Counted from the stretch's first letter, positions 43,443 to 54,761 are shown. The stretch is DNA of 64,000 nucleotides from an uncultured Mailhella sp. (GCA_944322635.1 CALUPL010000036.1:40801-104800), one strand, 5' to 3'. Numbers and translations are program-made. Notes: a model not told the origin generated them from the letters alone.

Positions 43443-44309
43443 ATGAGTTCTCTTCTGGACGGAAAAAAACTGGCCGTCATCGGTGATCCCATAGAGCACA
43501 GCCTCTCCCCGCTCATTCAGCAGGCCATGCTGGACGAACTCGGCATACCCTGCATCTACGGACGCATCCATGTGCCTGCCGGAACCGTGGGAACATGGCT
43601 GCCCGGCACCCCCGACCTGAACCTTGCCGGGTTCAACGCCACCATGCCCCATAAGACTGATCTCGTTCCACTCATGGACACGCTTTCCGACGATGCACGC
43701 ATGTACCGGGCCGTCAACACCGTAGTCATCCGCGACGGTCTCTTTCACGGCCACAACACCGACGGTGCAGGCTTCGTACGCTCGCTGCACGATGAGGGCA
43801 TAGACCCGAAAGGCAAGCGCATAACCGTGTACGGGGCGGGCGGCGCCGCGCGCTCCGTGGTGCTCAAGCTGGCAGCCGAAGACGCGGGACGAATCACCGT
43901 ATGCTGCCGAACCCCGGCCAAGGCCGAAGAGCTCGTTCAAGCCAGCAGCAACGTGCGCGTCGTAGCCATAGACAGTTCGGAATTCGAACGGACTCTTGCC
44001 GAAACGGAACTTTTCATCAACTGCACGCCTCTGGGCATGCAGGGCGTCCCCTCGCAGTTTTCCTCATTCGACTTTCTCGACATTCTGCCGCCATTCTCTC
44101 CGGTGTGCGACCTCATCTACAGACCGTTGAAAACAAAACTTCTCGAAGAAGCCGGCAAACGCGGCCATCAGACCATGAACGGTCTCGGGATGCTTATTCA
44201 CCAGGCCATTCTGGCTCTGGAACAGTTTGCCTCCATGCCGCTCGATGCTGCACTCATGATGGCTGCCGTGCAGAAAAAACTCGTGCCCGTACTGGAAAAA
44301 AGCCTATAA
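43443..44309 (+). CDS. aroE: Shikimate dehydrogenase
   Basis: NADPH-dependent reduction of 3-dehydroshikimate. VIGDPIEHSLSPLIQQAML, NATMPHKTDLVPLMD with the catalytic Lys, HNTDGAGFVRSL with the catalytic Asp, GAGGAARSVVLKLA, NCTPLGMQG and NGLGMLIHQA. 288 aa. GGAG precedes the ATG. Last gene of the cluster; a 3-dehydroquinate dehydratase gene is not present in it. Confidence 0.96.
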   Translation: MSSLLDGKKLAVIGDPIEHSLSPLIQQAMLDELGIPCIYGRIHVPAGTVGTWLPGTPDLNLAGFNATMPHKTDLVPLMDTLSDDARMYRAVNTVVIRDGLFHGHNTDGAGFVRSLHDEGIDPKGKRITVYGAGGAARSVVLKLAAEDAGRITVCCRTPAKAEELVQASSNVRVVAIDSSEFERTLAETELFINCTPLGMQGVPSQFSSFDFLDILPPFSPVCDLIYRPLKTKLLEEAGKRGHQTMNGLGMLIHQAILALEQFASMPLDAALMMAAVQKKLVPVLEKSL

Positions 44310-44330
44310 CAACTCCCCCGGTATTTTTTT

Positions 44331-44375
44331 AAGCCCGGACTTCCTCCGTTCGTGCAGGGCCGTCCGGGCTTTTTT
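44331..44375 (+). terminator. Terminator of aromatic operon
   Basis: AAGCCCGGAC (44331-44340) / GTCCGGGCTT (44362-44371) then T-run. Confidence 0.9.
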
Positions 44376-44560
44376 GTGCGGAAAAATCCAGACATGAAAA
44401 CGAAAGAATGACCTGCCGGTGAGTTCCTGACCGCCGAAATCAGCTCTCCCTTTTCGGAAAAAACTTCCGATTCTGCGAAACAGAAAAGACGTCGTCTCCG
44501 TATGCGCTTCTCCCCTCCGGCAATGTTCTTGAGCCCTCCGCCTCTCCCCTTTTCCTGCAG

Positions 44561-44600
44561 AAAAACGCCGCCTTCCGAAAATCGGAAGACGGCGTTTTTC
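44561..44600. terminator. Bidirectional terminator, gdhA side
   Basis: AACGCCG-C-CTTCCGA (44564-44578) pairs with TCGGAAG-A-CGGCGTT (44582-44596), flanked by A5 and T5. Ends gdhA on the minus strand. The rest of 44376-44634 holds no gene. Confidence 0.88.
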
Positions 44601-44634
44601 TTATCTGTCTGTCGGCTGATGAACCGCGGAACCC

Positions 44635-45993
44635 CTACATGAGGCCCTGTTCGATCATGCTGTCGGCCACCTTGCGGAAGCCGGCGATGTTGCCGCCCAT
44701 CACGTAGTTGCCGGGCTGGCCGAACTCTTCGGCGGTGTCATGGGCCGCCTTGAAAATACCGGCCATGATGCCCTTGAGCTTGTTGTCCACTTCCTCGAAG
44801 GTCCAGGAAGTCATACCGGCGTTCTGTTCCATTTCGAGCTGGCTGGTAGCCACGCCGCCGGCGTTGGCGCACTTGGCGGGGCCGTAGCAGATGCCGGCCT
44901 TCTGGAATTCGGCGGTGGCATCCAGGGTGGAAGGCATGTTGGCACCTTCACTCACCAGGATGCAGCCCTTGGAAAGCAGGTTCTTTGCGTCGGCCAGAGT
45001 GACTTCGTTCTGAGTGGCGCTCGGGAAGGCAAGAGCGGCGCCCACATTCCACACGGGATGTTCACCCGCAGGATATTCAGACACGGGAATGTAGGTGGCA
45101 TCCTTGCAAAGTTCGGCATAGCGGGAGAGAGAAGCACGTTCGTGTTCCTTGACCTGCTGCAGCACTTCAAGATTGATGCCGTTGGGCTGATAGATGCTGC
45201 CGCGGGAGTCGGACACGGTAACGGGCTTCGCGCCGAGCTGATAGAGCTTCTTCACGGTGTAGATGGCCACGTTGCCGGAACCGGACACGGCAGCCGTCTT
45301 ACCCTCGATTTCCTTGCCCACGGCCTTCAGCATATTCTCGGCGAAGTACACGTTGCCGAAGCCGGTGGCTTCGGTACGGGCGAGGGAACCGCCCCACTTG
45401 AGTCCCTTGCCGGTGAGCACGCCTTCAAAACGGCTGGTCAGACGCTTGTACTGACCGAAAAGATAACCGATTTCGCGGCCGCCCACGCCGATGTCACCGG
45501 CGGGAACGTCGCTGAACGCGCCGATGTAGCGGACGAGTTCGGTCATGAAAGCCTGGCAGAAGCGCATGACTTCAGCGTCGGACTTGCCCTTGGGGTCAAA
45601 ATCGGAACCGCCTTTGCCGCCGCCGATGGGCAGACCGGTAAGGCTGTTCTTGAAAATCTGCTCGAAGCCAAGGAACTTCAGAATGCTCTGGTTCACGCTG
45701 GGATGGAAACGCAGGCCGCCCTTGTACGGTCCAATGGCGGAGTTGAACTGCACGCGGTAGCCGTTGTTCACCTGGATGCGCCCCTTATCGTCGGTCCAGG
45801 CCACACGAAATTCCACAAGGCGTTCAGGAACGACTATGCGCTCAAGAATGGCGTTTTCCTGATACTTGGATTCCTTGTCGAAAAGAGGCTGCATGGAGAA
45901 GAGCACTTCTTCCACGGCCTGCAGGAATTCCGGCTGATGAGGATTCTTGGCGCGCACGTTTTCCACGACGCTCTGCACGTAATTGTTACCCAT
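44635..45993 (-). CDS. gdhA: NADP-type glutamate dehydrogenase
   Basis: Reductive amination of 2-oxoglutarate. Hexameric type with IGPYKGGLRFHPSVN, the catalytic lysine in GLPIGGGKGGSDFDP, DIGVGGREIGYLFGQY, and SGSGNVAIYTVKKL for the nucleotide. 452 aa. ATG at 45993 lies behind AAGGAG; the family alignment also starts here (NNYVQSVVENV). Confidence 0.96.
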   Translation of the reverse strand: MGNNYVQSVVENVRAKNPHQPEFLQAVEEVLFSMQPLFDKESKYQENAILERIVVPERLVEFRVAWTDDKGRIQVNNGYRVQFNSAIGPYKGGLRFHPSVNQSILKFLGFEQIFKNSLTGLPIGGGKGGSDFDPKGKSDAEVMRFCQAFMTELVRYIGAFSDVPAGDIGVGGREIGYLFGQYKRLTSRFEGVLTGKGLKWGGSLARTEATGFGNVYFAENMLKAVGKEIEGKTAAVSGSGNVAIYTVKKLYQLGAKPVTVSDSRGSIYQPNGINLEVLQQVKEHERASLSRYAELCKDATYIPVSEYPAGEHPVWNVGAALAFPSATQNEVTLADAKNLLSKGCILVSEGANMPSTLDATAEFQKAGICYGPAKCANAGGVATSQLEMEQNAGMTSWTFEEVDNKLKGIMAGIFKAAHDTAEEFGQPGNYVMGGNIAGFRKVADSMIEQGLM

Positions 45994-46627
45994 GGCTTGC
46001 TGCTCCTTATAAGTGACTGGAGGAGGAAATTTTCCCGAAATGTGCAATACCCGTTCGCCGGTTCATATGGTACATTTTTGTCAAAAACAAACATTGCCCG
46101 GCGTTGACGCCTATCGAGTATCCCTATTTTTCCCGGGAATCAACCTCTTTTTGTGACAAAAACGAAATTTTTCTTTACTTCTTACCAGTTGTTTTTATTA
46201 GATTTTACAATATTGTATATTTGCCGTAATATTTTATCTAATATTTTCAGTATGTTGTATTATTACATTTTTGTTTTTCATTATGAAGATTTTTGAATGC
46301 AGCTGTTCTGTATTTTCCATTTTTGTTGCAGAGACACGGTCCGACCGGGAGAGTTCCCGATGCCTGTATTCCTGAAACTCGTTTCTTTCAAAAATGAAAA
46401 AGGCAAAAAAAATCCCGTCGCATGCCGAAGAGCGGCGGGGAGAACAGGAAAATTTCCGAATGGTATCAACTCGTTCGAGAAAAAAGACGTACTCTCTACC
46501 CGTCAGAAAGGCCGTCCTACGAAAAAAGACGGAAAGCTCCCGCAGGCGATGTTGCCGCAACGCCGAAGCCCCTTCCCTCAACGTAAGAAAAAGCCGCCCT
46601 GCAGAGCGCAGGGCGGCCGGAATATCA
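45994..46627. other. Gene-free AT-rich interval with palindrome and ddl terminator
   Basis: No credible gene. The AT-rich core (46140-46300) contains a perfect 12-bp palindrome TACAATATTGTA (46206-46217), about 215 nt upstream of gdhA on the minus strand and a possible regulator site. The ddl terminator is at 46586-46617. Confidence 0.5.
46586..46617 (-). terminator. Terminator of dut-HD-ddl operon
   Basis: GCCGCCCTGC (46593-46602) / GCAGGGCGGC (46608-46617), followed on the minus strand by T5. It begins 11 nt past the ddl stop. Confidence 0.9.
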
Positions 46628-47554
46628 TCAGGAACGCTCCTCTACGGCATAGGAAAGAAGAGTTTCCAGAAGCTCGCCGAATTCCATCCCCTCGGCAGCG
46701 GCTTCCTTGGGCACAAGGCTTGCTCCCGTCATGCCGGGCAGAGTGTTCACCTCCAGCACGAAAAGCTCTCCATCATCCGTCAGGCGGAAGTCGGTGCGGC
46801 TGTACCCGGAAAGCCCCAGGCAACGATGTGCGGCCAAGGCTGTTTGCTGAACCTTTTCCGTCAGCTCGGGGGACAGGGGAGCGGGACATATTTCCGCCGC
46901 GCCGTCGGCGGCATATTTGTCGTGAAAGTCAAAAAACTCCCGCTTCGGAACAATGAGCACAGGCGCAAGTGCCCGCTCTTCGCCCACGCTTCCCACTACG
47001 CCGCAGGTGACTTCCTGCCCGGGAATGAGGGTTTCTATGAGCACTTCCTGATGCTGGGAAAAAAGCGTGTCGAGAGCCTTCGTCAGTTCCGCCTCATCGT
47101 TCACGCGAAAAAGATCAATGCTGGACCCTCCGGTGTTGGACTTGACGAAAAGAGGAAAGGGAAGCGTGCACTTCCAGTCTGCACCGGGACGGACGGGCAG
47201 AAATTCGTAATCGGGAGTACGGATGCCCGCGCGACGGAAGAGAGACTTGCCCGCCGCCTTGTTCAGCGCCAAAAAGGAACCTGCAGGTCCGCTCCCCTGG
47301 TAGGGACATCCCGCACGTTCAAGAAGTGCCTGCACAAGCCCGTCCTCACCGGGCTGACCGTGCAGATTGAGGAAGGCCACGTCATGCGTTCCGGCAAGTT
47401 CCAGCAGCTTTTCAAACCCGTCGGAAAGATCAAACAGAGTCACCTCGTGCCCGCGCGCTGCAAGTGCGTCGGCGATGGAGGCAGCTCCTTTAAGAGAAAT
47501 CTCGCGCTCCGTGGACCAGCCTCCGGCGACGAGAAGAATGCGCATCCTGTTCAT
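46628..47554 (-). CDS. ddl: D-alanine--D-alanine ligase
   Basis: ATP-grasp ligase for peptidoglycan precursors. MRILLVAGGWSTEREISLKG, NLHGQPGEDGLVQALLE, PYQGSGPAGSFLALNK, PLFVKSNTGGSSIDLF, RTDFRLTDDGELFVLEVNTLPGMT. 308 aa. ATG at 47554 abuts the stop of the HD-domain gene; an in-frame ATG at 47545 is possible. Confidence 0.95.
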   Translation of the reverse strand: MNRMRILLVAGGWSTEREISLKGAASIADALAARGHEVTLFDLSDGFEKLLELAGTHDVAFLNLHGQPGEDGLVQALLERAGCPYQGSGPAGSFLALNKAAGKSLFRRAGIRTPDYEFLPVRPGADWKCTLPFPLFVKSNTGGSSIDLFRVNDEAELTKALDTLFSQHQEVLIETLIPGQEVTCGVVGSVGEERALAPVLIVPKREFFDFHDKYAADGAAEICPAPLSPELTEKVQQTALAAHRCLGLSGYSRTDFRLTDDGELFVLEVNTLPGMTGASLVPKEAAAEGMEFGELLETLLSYAVEERS

Positions 47555-48139
47555 TTAAATGACACCTACCCTGTCGAATATGGCCTGCTCCACGGCCTGT
47601 ACATGAGCATAGTTGGCGGCGATGTTGTCCACCTTGTCGGCCGTTATGCCGTAGCGGACAAGCAGATCGTCGAATCGTTCCTTTACGGACACCACTTCGG
47701 AATGACGCACCCGCTTGTCGGCATAGGCCACAATCACGGGCAGTCGCATGGGGTCGCGCACGTCATCCAGGCTGCCTCCGCTCCACGGCCATTCCACATG
47801 AAAGAGCACGGCCTGCGCCAGAAGGGGATTCCCCGTCTCTTCACGTACCCAGGCGGCACCGAGCTGCGCGTGACTTCCGCCGTGCCGTATGGTGTAGCTT
47901 TTGGCCAGATCGTGCAGAAGGCCCGCGGCGCGCGCCAGAGAAACGTTGAGCGGTCGCCCCTGGGGAATGACGCCCCGCTCCTCCGCGCGGCGCACTATTT
48001 CCGCTGCCACGCCGGCCACGGCGCGGCAATGTTCACGGATATGCGGCATCATGTCATACTTGTCCCACAAAAAAGCACAGCGCTCCTCATCGGGAATAAG
48101 CCAGGCAGGATCCGCAGGAAATTCAAGAGCAGGCAACAT
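47555..48139 (-). CDS. HD-domain phosphohydrolase
   Basis: Metal-dependent hydrolase. Residues: MMPHIREHCRAVAGVAAEI gives the first His; GLLHDLAKSY is the HD pair; HAQLGAAWV and HVEWPWSG provide later His ligands, with YADKRVRHSEVVSV near the C-terminus. 194 aa. Such proteins hydrolyse nucleotides or related phosphoesters; the substrate is not readable. Lies between dut and ddl with gaps of 21 and 0 nt, so it is part of that operon. GAGGTGATTC precedes the ATG. Confidence 0.85.
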   Translation of the reverse strand: MLPALEFPADPAWLIPDEERCAFLWDKYDMMPHIREHCRAVAGVAAEIVRRAEERGVIPQGRPLNVSLARAAGLLHDLAKSYTIRHGGSHAQLGAAWVREETGNPLLAQAVLFHVEWPWSGGSLDDVRDPMRLPVIVAYADKRVRHSEVVSVKERFDDLLVRYGITADKVDNIAANYAHVQAVEQAIFDRVGVI

Positions 48140-48160
48140 GAATCACCTCAAAAGTAAGAA

Positions 48161-48619
48161 TCAGGCCCGGCCGGTATGACCGAACCCTCCGCTTCCGCGT
48201 ATCGTTTCGGAAAGAGATTCCACCGTACAGGGTTCCAGACGGCATACAGGCTGAAACACGAGCTGTGCCACACGGTCTCCCCGCGCAACAAGAACAGGCC
48301 TGTCCGACGTATTGAGCAGCCACACGACTATCTCGCCGCGGTAATCGGCATCCACAACGCCGACACCCTGAGCCACCACAAGTCCCTTCACAGCACCGAG
48401 ACCGCTTCGAGAATAAATGAATCCCGCCACGCCGGAAACGCGCGGCTCAACGCTTATCCCGGAAGGCACCTGGGCCCGTTCCCCGGGCCGAATGATGATT
48501 TCTTCCTCCTCGAAGCAGGCGCGCAGATCCATGCCCGCAGACTCCGGCGTGGCATAGCAGAGTCCGCCGCCGTACACTTCGGCGGCATCCCTGAGATAAC
48601 AAACATCAACACTGGCCAT
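48161..48619 (-). CDS. dut: dUTP diphosphatase
   Basis: Trimeric dUTPase keeping uracil out of DNA. The five motifs are visible in order: SAGMDLRAC, PSGISVEP, YSRSGLGAVKGLVV, GVVDADYRGEIVVWLLN and the C-terminal GSGGFGHTGR that closes over the active site. 152 aa. ATG at 48619 behind AGGAGCCGGTC. Confidence 0.95.
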   Translation of the reverse strand: MASVDVCYLRDAAEVYGGGLCYATPESAGMDLRACFEEEEIIIRPGERAQVPSGISVEPRVSGVAGFIYSRSGLGAVKGLVVAQGVGVVDADYRGEIVVWLLNTSDRPVLVARGDRVAQLVFQPVCRLEPCTVESLSETIRGSGGFGHTGRA

Positions 48620-49156
48620 GACCGGCTCCTCTCTGACATGCATAATGCGAAAAACTTTCCGCAGACCTTTCCGCGTGCGTTCTGCCTGCAGGAAGCAAAG
48701 AAGAATATCCCGAAGCCGTCCCGGGGGCAAGTTCCCGCATATCCTTCGTACCGGAGAAAAACGCCGTAACGCCTTTTGTTCGTACAGGCGGCAGAACGGG
48801 CTTTCAGCCCGCAATGATCTTTTCTTCGTTCTCCAGGTCTCCTCCGCCCTCAGAAAGAAGCACGCTCTGCTTCCGTCAGACGTGCCGAGTACCGAAACGG
48901 CATTTCCCTTGAAAAGGAGTATAAATATTGCCTGCCATATGCACAGGCCTTTGAAAATCCGATTCCTCATCATCTGTCATCTTTCCGGCAGATAAGACGA
49001 AACCATCCCACTTTATTGTATTCTTGACAGAATGCCCCTCTGACACTATCGTCCTTTTCTTCGCCGTTTCCATTCGCTGGAAATTCAGGTAAAACGTCCA
49101 TGGCTTGAACCCTATATCCACAATCGGGCCCGGCCCGGTAAAAAAAGGTTGCTAGA
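48620..49156. other. Gene-free interval between dut and the NYN gene
   Basis: No gene recognised. A frame running upstream of dut lacks a start with a ribosome site. The plus-strand promoter for the NYN gene is at 49024-49052. Confidence 0.5.
49024..49052 (+). promoter_or_regulatory. Sigma70-like promoter of the NYN-domain gene
   Basis: TTGACA (49024-49029), 17 nt, TATCGT (49047-49052); the start codon is 105 nt downstream. Confidence 0.5.
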
Positions 49157-49888
49157 ATGTCTCGTGTCACTTTTGTCGTTGACGGCGAATTCATGCGCAA
49201 GCGCATCATTTCGCTGAAAGCCTTTTATTTCGACGGGCAGGGCATACGTCGCCACTGCCTCTCTCATCTTACCCCCGACGAAACCGTGGGCCGCATTCTC
49301 TTCTATGATGCCCTGCCCTTCACCGGCAAGGGCGAACATCCTCTGAGCGGTCCCATGGACTTTTCCCAGACGCCGCTCATTGCCCGCAAGCAGCAGTTTC
49401 TGCAGTCTCTGCGCGTCACGCCGGAAATTACGCTCCGCCTCGGCCGTTCCGCCTGGCAGGCCGGCCAGTGGCAGCTCGACGCCAATCGTCTCGGCGAACT
49501 CATGGCCGGTGAAATAAGCGTGAACGACATTCAGGCGAGCGACATCTATCCCGATATCCGCCAGAAGGGCGTGGACATGCTCCTCGGACTCGATATCGCC
49601 GCCCTTGCCTACAAGCATCAGACCGACAGGCTCGTCATTGTTGCCAACGATGCCGACTACGTGCCCGCCGTAAAGCTTGCCCGTGAAGAAGGCATCAAGG
49701 TAGTACTTGACCCTCTGTGGACCCGTGCCGCCGAAGATCTGCGCGAACATGTGGACTATGTGTGCAACAAACTTCCCCGTCCGCAGCATTCCAACTACCC
49801 GCACGGCATCCATATTTTCGACGACCCCAAGGAATACAATCCCTGCCCCTCCCATGAAGAGCCTCAGGGCACGGAAAACGAAGAATAA
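49157..49888 (+). CDS. NYN (PIN-like) domain protein, LabA-like
   Basis: Probable ribonuclease of the NYN/PIN superfamily. The N-terminus VTFVVDGEFMRKR gives the first acidic residue; the conserved core QKGVDMLLGLDIAALAYK, followed by RLVIVANDADYVPAVKLAREEGIKVVL, supplies the remaining acidic residues. 243 aa; residues ~60-130 insert a region I do not recognise, and the tail is acidic. AAGG precedes the ATG. Monocistronic, followed by a hairpin before purF. RNA target unknown. Confidence 0.85.
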   Translation: MSRVTFVVDGEFMRKRIISLKAFYFDGQGIRRHCLSHLTPDETVGRILFYDALPFTGKGEHPLSGPMDFSQTPLIARKQQFLQSLRVTPEITLRLGRSAWQAGQWQLDANRLGELMAGEISVNDIQASDIYPDIRQKGVDMLLGLDIAALAYKHQTDRLVIVANDADYVPAVKLAREEGIKVVLDPLWTRAAEDLREHVDYVCNKLPRPQHSNYPHGIHIFDDPKEYNPCPSHEEPQGTENEE

Positions 49889-49896
49889 AACCACTG

Positions 49897-49930
49897 CGGC
49901 CTGCCCGGATTCCGGGCAGGCCGTTCTGAT
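49897..49930 (+). terminator. Hairpin between NYN gene and purF
   Basis: CGGCCTGCCCGG (49897-49908) / CCGGGCAGGCCG (49912-49923), followed by TTCTGATTTC. Strong 12-bp stem, T-run imperfect. Confidence 0.7.
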
Positions 49931-49950
49931 TTCTGCCTCAAGGAGGGCAC

Positions 49951-51369
<1,419 letters not shown>

Positions 51370-51378
51370 GAACATATA

Positions 51379-53472
51379 ATGGAGCGTCCCGCACCATCCA
51401 GTATTCCTTCAACCCCCGGCGTCTATCTTTACAAGGACGCCGGGGGGCGCATCATTTATGTGGGCAAAGCCCGCAACCTGCGCAGGCGCGTGCTCTCCTA
51501 TTTTCGTCCGGCCGATCAGCTCACGGCAAAAACCGCGGCCATGATAGGACGCGCGGCAGGCATAGAATTTCTTACCACCACCACGGAAAAGGAAGCCCTT
51601 CTTCTCGAAGCGAGCCTCATCAAAAAGCATCGTCCGCACTACAACATCTGTCTGCGCGATGATAAACAGTACGTCATGTTCCGCCTTTCGGAAAAGGACC
51701 CTTTTCCAAGGCTGGAAATAGTCCGCCGCATGAAAAAGCGCGACGGAGCGAGATATTTCGGTCCCTTTACCGCAGGACTTGCGGCAAGAGAAACGTGGAA
51801 GACCATTCACCGCATCTTTCCGCTGCGCCGCTGCTCCGACAGGGCCATGAAAAACAGAGAAACGCCCTGTCTGTATCACCACATTCATCTGTGCTCCGCT
51901 CCCTGCACCGGAGAAATCACGCCTGAAGCCTATGCCGACATGACAAAGCGCGTGGCACTTCTGCTGTCCGGCAAGTCCACGGAACTTGTGGACATGCTGA
52001 AAAAAGCCATGGAACAGGCATCCGAGGCTCTGGAATTCGAACGTGCGGCCTCCCTTCGCGATCAGATACGCGCCATAGAAAAAACCGTGGAAAAGCAGGC
52101 CATAGTTCTGCAGAGCGGGGGCGACATGGACGTTGTAGGCCTCGTGAGCATGCCCGACGGACTGGCGCTCGGCGTGGTGTTCGTACGTCACGGTCTCGTG
52201 CAGGACCGCAGCACCTTTTTCTGGCCGGGACTCGGTCTTGAAGATGCATCGGAACTTCTATGGAGCTTTCTCGGGCAGTTCTATCATGCCGGCCGCTCCA
52301 TTCCTCCCCGCATCGTGCTGCCCTACCTGCCCTGGGAAACAGATCGCCCGGGAAACCTCCTCGCCGTGGATTCGGAAAGCGCTCTTGTAGCTCTCCACGC
52401 CTCGGAAAGCATGGGCTCGCCCTTTCTCGTGGGCGGGGGTGTCACTCCCTGCTTTCTGGGAGAAGACACGCTCACGCCACGGGCTAACGCCGGGCAGTCC
52501 GAAAAGACGGCCCCCTCGCTCATGGAACAGGCCGCCGCTCTGCTTGAAGAACACGATCGCAAAAATGCCCGCATTCAGGCCGACGCCGAAGAGGGGGAAA
52601 CCGGACAGGATACGCTCGAAGCCGTACTCGGAGAACTCCGCGGCGGCCCGGTGCGCATAGCCGTTCCGCGCAACGAAGAGGAACGTCACCTGCTGGACAT
52701 GGCCCGCAGCAACGCCCGGGAATCCGCAAAGAACAGAAAGGACGCCTCCCTTGCGGACAAGCTGGCCGCGGCCTTCCGTTATGACAGGCCGGTAATGCGC
52801 GTGGAGTGTGCCGACGTATCCCATACCGGCGGCGAATCCACCAAGGTGGGAGTTGTGGTCTATGAGGACGGTCGCCCGCTCAGGGAAGACTACCGCGTCT
52901 GGAATATCGAAGGCGCTGGGGGCGACGACTACGCCGCACTTTCCATGTGGGCAAAGAAGCGCCTCGAACACGGCGAACCCTGGCCCGATCTTCTGCTCAT
53001 AGACGGCGGACGGGGACAGCTCGCCGCCGTGCACAAAATTCTCGGTGAAGAACTTGCCGAGGAAGAAGACGGCCGTCTGCCCTTTCTGCTTGCGGGCATA
53101 GCCAAGGCCAGAGACGAACGCGGTCATGCCGACCGCCGTGCGGGCAATGTGGCCGACCGCATTTTCATACCCGGCAGAAGCAATCCCCTGCCGCTCCGCG
53201 AAGGCTGTCCCGAGCTGCTCTTTCTTCAGGTGGTACGCGATGCGGCGCATGACTTCTCCATAGGGCGTCACCGGCAGGCGCGTGCCAGACAGGCCTTCAG
53301 CGGAGAACTTCGACAGCTTCCCGGCATAGGCATGAAGACCGCGCAGCTTCTCTGGGAACACTTTGACTCAGTATCCGACATGAAGGCTGCGCCGCTTTCC
53401 CGTCTCATGGAACTGCCCGGAATAGGAAAGAAAAAGGCCGAAGCCATACAGAACGCCCTGCAGAAGCTCTGA
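51379..53472 (+). CDS. uvrC: Excinuclease ABC subunit C
   Basis: Makes both incisions in nucleotide excision repair. GIY-YIG domain at residues 10-95 (TPGVYLYKDAGGRIIYVGKA), Cys motif (CLYHHIHLCSAPC), UVR motif near residue 215, RNase H-like endonuclease (ECADVSHTGGESTKVGVVV, LLIDGGRGQL), and two C-terminal helix-hairpin-helix motifs (LPGIGMKTAQLL, LPGIGKKKAEAI). 697 aa exceeds the usual ~600; extra sequence lies around residues 350-425. No clear ribosome site; 9 nt from purF stop, so probably coupled. Confidence 0.95.
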   Translation: MERPAPSSIPSTPGVYLYKDAGGRIIYVGKARNLRRRVLSYFRPADQLTAKTAAMIGRAAGIEFLTTTTEKEALLLEASLIKKHRPHYNICLRDDKQYVMFRLSEKDPFPRLEIVRRMKKRDGARYFGPFTAGLAARETWKTIHRIFPLRRCSDRAMKNRETPCLYHHIHLCSAPCTGEITPEAYADMTKRVALLLSGKSTELVDMLKKAMEQASEALEFERAASLRDQIRAIEKTVEKQAIVLQSGGDMDVVGLVSMPDGLALGVVFVRHGLVQDRSTFFWPGLGLEDASELLWSFLGQFYHAGRSIPPRIVLPYLPWETDRPGNLLAVDSESALVALHASESMGSPFLVGGGVTPCFLGEDTLTPRANAGQSEKTAPSLMEQAAALLEEHDRKNARIQADAEEGETGQDTLEAVLGELRGGPVRIAVPRNEEERHLLDMARSNARESAKNRKDASLADKLAAAFRYDRPVMRVECADVSHTGGESTKVGVVVYEDGRPLREDYRVWNIEGAGGDDYAALSMWAKKRLEHGEPWPDLLLIDGGRGQLAAVHKILGEELAEEEDGRLPFLLAGIAKARDERGHADRRAGNVADRIFIPGRSNPLPLREGCPELLFLQVVRDAAHDFSIGRHRQARARQAFSGELRQLPGIGMKTAQLLWEHFDSVSDMKAAPLSRLMELPGIGKKKAEAIQNALQKL

Positions 53473-53870
53473 GAGATCACCTTTGCGGCAGAAAAATTTC
53501 CCTCTTGCTTTCTACAGAAGCCTTTCTTTCCGAAATCAAACGCACATTCCCTCATGGGAAAATCGTATCCGCCTCTTTTTCCAAGGGCTGCTCGAAGAAA
53601 CTTACGCGCGGACTTCCTTTTCTCCTGCCGGATACAAGCCCCCTGACGCCCCTCAACGGAGCTTTTGAAGATTCCGCTCCCCGGCCTTATCCCGCTTCAC
53701 GACGCCGCTATTCCATGCTATATGCTCTGCGCCGGCACCGCATTGCGTCGCCCGGTCCGGCACGGACATGAATGCCTCTTTTTCCCTCCGGCGCAGCAAG
53801 CCGGAACATGACCGGGCACAATCGTCCCCACTTTCCTGACGTCACCGTCGGCGACGCCCCGGAGGCCGAC
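53473..53870. other. Gene-free interval between uvrC and the EamA transporter
   Basis: Several short frames, none with a ribosome site or recognisable sequence. I see no strong repeat or promoter. Confidence 0.5.
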
Positions 53871-54761
53871 ATGGGCTTTCTTCTCGCGCTTATCTCTTCC
53901 GCCGCGTTCGGCCTCATTCCCCTGTTCAGCCTGCCCCTTCTGCATGACGGAATGTCGGCGGAATGTGTGCTGTTCTACCGCTTTCTTTTCGGTGCGCTGG
54001 CACTTTTTCCCATTCCCGTGCTCCGGCATGAACGACTGGCCGCACCTCCCAGTGAACTTGCACGCCTTGCCGTGCTCAGCATCATGTACGCTCTTGCCGC
54101 TCTGCTCATGTTTCAGGGATTTCACTACCTGCCGAGCGGCGTAGCCTCCACACTGCAGTTTCTCTATCCCCTCATGGTCATGATCATCATGATCGTTTTC
54201 TTCCATGAGAAGCCGTCCCTTATTACCGCGTGTTCCGTGGCGCTTGCCATTCTGGGAGTGTTTCTTCTGAGCGGCGGTGAAGGAGAAGGTACCGTCAGCG
54301 CAAGAGGCATAGTGCTGCTGCTCATTTCCGCACTGTGCAATGCCGTTTATATTTCCGGGCTGCACGTTTCCCGCATCCGCAGCATTTCCGGCCTCAGCAT
54401 CACCTTCTGGGTACTTTTCTTCGGCATGCTGGCCTCCCTGATCAACGCACTAGCCTCCGGCACCTTCGTATGGCTGCAATCCTGGCATGAAGCGGCACTT
54501 GCCGTACTGCTCGCCGTGGTCACCGCAGCCGTATCCAATCTTACTCTGGTTCTGGCCATTCAGCGCATAGGGTCAACCATGACATCCATACTGGGAGTCA
54601 TGGAACCACTCACCGCCGTCACCGTGGGCATCATCGTTTTCGACGAGCCGGCCACCATGGGCGTGTTTGCCGGAGTGGCCGTCATATGCGCAGCCGTGAT
54701 TCTCGTCATGACAGGTCCGCAGATTGCGCAGCGCATGGCCAAGAAACACATCTCCCAGTAG
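53871..54761 (+). CDS. EamA/DMT-family transporter
   Basis: Ten-helix metabolite exporter. Two EamA repeats: LISSAAFGLIPLFSLPLL...GVASTLQFLYPLMVMIIMIVFF, and GIVLLLISALCNAVYISGL...STMTSILGVMEPLTAVTVGII. 296 aa. ATG at 53871 behind GGAGGCCGAC; a longer frame exists but adds a hydrophilic segment without a ribosome site. Substrate unknown; unlike the 2441 gene it lacks YddG-specific stretches. Confidence 0.87.
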   Translation: MGFLLALISSAAFGLIPLFSLPLLHDGMSAECVLFYRFLFGALALFPIPVLRHERLAAPPSELARLAVLSIMYALAALLMFQGFHYLPSGVASTLQFLYPLMVMIIMIVFFHEKPSLITACSVALAILGVFLLSGGEGEGTVSARGIVLLLISALCNAVYISGLHVSRIRSISGLSITFWVLFFGMLASLINALASGTFVWLQSWHEAALAVLLAVVTAAVSNLTLVLAIQRIGSTMTSILGVMEPLTAVTVGIIVFDEPATMGVFAGVAVICAAVILVMTGPQIAQRMAKKHISQ

